Assembly (NCBI GenBank): GCA_002440625.1
Contig: DJUV01000014.1
Location: 6,549-11,779 of the forward strand
Direction of reading: 5' to 3'
DNA from: Rhodobacteraceae bacterium UBA6273
GTDB lineage: Bacteria; Pseudomonadota; Alphaproteobacteria; Rhodobacterales; Rhodobacteraceae
Length of the DNA: 5,231 nt
The translations under genes and the position numbers were made by a program. Positions 4,789-5,231 of this stretch are shown one piece after another (the first letter of the stretch is position 1; every line of letters starts with the position of its first letter). A model generated the notes under the pieces. The model worked only from the letters and a program-made list of their open reading frames with translations. It made no database searches and was not told the origin of the DNA.

Positions 4789-5231
4789 ATGTCAAAGTAT
4801 CCAATTGTTTCTGGGCTCTCGGGGAAAGCCCGCCTCGCAACGTCGGTCATTGCCATGGCAACGGCCTTGGCAGGGCCTGCCATCGCCCAAACCGCCGCCG
4901 GCACCGCGGAAAAACCCAACATCCTCATCATCTATCCCGATGATGTGGGCTGGACCAACGTCAGCGCCTATGGCCTTGGCATAATGGGCTATACCACACC
5001 CAACATCGACCGGCTGGCCCGTGAAGGCATCATGTTCACTGAACATTATGCCCAGCCTTCGTCCACGGCCGGGCGCGCCTCGCTCATCACCGGGCAGTAC
5101 CCGATCCGCTCGGGCATGACCTCGGTCGGCCTGCCGGGATCACCGCTCGGGCTCCAGGCCGGGTCGCCGACGCTGGCCGAGTTGCTGAAGGAAGAGGGTT
5201 ACGCCACCGGGCAGTTCGGCAAGAACCACCT
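4789..5231 (+). CDS. exported arylsulfatase-family enzyme, serine-type (partial, 3' end outside window)
   Basis: The first 147 codons of a sulfatase, which hydrolyses sulfate esters, probably in the periplasm. Residues 1-33 form a signal peptide ([21 protein letters not shown], cleavage after AIA). [13 protein letters not shown] (43-55) carries the paired metal-binding aspartates D51-D52 of alkaline-phosphatase-fold sulfatases, and [15 protein letters not shown] (70-84) is a standard family block. The active-site motif is STAGR (92-96) followed by ASLITGQ: the residue normally oxidised to formylglycine is Ser92 where relatives usually have Cys (CTAGR). The sequence breaks off in GQFGKNH (141-147), a block with conserved Lys/His active-site residues. 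AAGAAGG (4771-4777) is 11 nt before the chosen ATG; an in-frame ATG at 4741 would add 16 residues and has no good ribosome-binding site. A Ser-type enzyme would need the radical-SAM anaerobic maturase (anSME/AtsB type), not the Cys-only oxygen-dependent FGE; no maturase gene is in view. Substrate unknown. Confidence 0.92.
   Translation, partial: MSKYPIVSGLSGKARLATSVIAMATALAGPAIAQTAAGTAEKPNILIIYPDDVGWTNVSAYGLGIMGYTTPNIDRLAREGIMFTEHYAQPSSTAGRASLITGQYPIRSGMTSVGLPGSPLGLQAGSPTLAELLKEEGYATGQFGKNH

Noticed and set aside
4789..5231. Identification as choline-sulfatase (BetC).
   Set aside because: The active-site block [11 protein letters not shown] and the GQFGKNH block match the general arylsulfatase group, not the C-S-P-S-R form I associate with BetC.

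Overview
The window is GC-rich, densely coded DNA with GC-biased third codon positions, clear Shine-Dalgarno sequences before several genes and PotA/PotD-type transport genes. This fits an alphaproteobacterium, perhaps Rhodobacterales (Paracoccus/Rhodobacter-like) or a relative. The taxonomic guess is an impression from composition and protein style, not a database result. There are no RNA genes, CRISPR arrays, insertion sequences or phage genes that I can see.

Left part, all on the minus strand and transcribed right to left: a LysR-type regulator (2408-3310), a secreted single-domain rhodanese with a twin-arginine-like signal (1865-2302), a PotD-type periplasmic solute-binding protein (524-1690), and the first 142 codons of its PotA/UgpC-type ABC ATPase (427 to beyond position 1). 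The permeases are not in the window and would be expected beyond the left edge. The binding-protein and ATPase genes are separated by two perfect tandem hairpins (454-476 and 483-510). The gap between the rhodanese and binding-protein genes holds a 17-bp dyad (1823-1839) with the LysR-type T-N11-A / ATC-N9-GAT pattern, placed about 65 bp upstream of a plausible start site for the transporter.

Right part, plus strand: a cytoplasmic six-Asp-box (BNR/sialidase-type repeat) beta-propeller protein (3456-4616), divergent from the LysR gene, then an exported arylsulfatase-family enzyme (4789 onward, cut by the window end). The sulfatase carries serine, not cysteine, at the position converted to formylglycine.

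Read together, this may be a small accessory locus for taking up and desulfating an organic compound: a periplasmic sulfatase, a periplasmic rhodanese, a high-affinity ABC importer with an unusually cysteine-rich binding protein, a LysR regulator between the two arms, and a propeller protein of unknown role. The families are well supported. The shared pathway and its substrate are inference.
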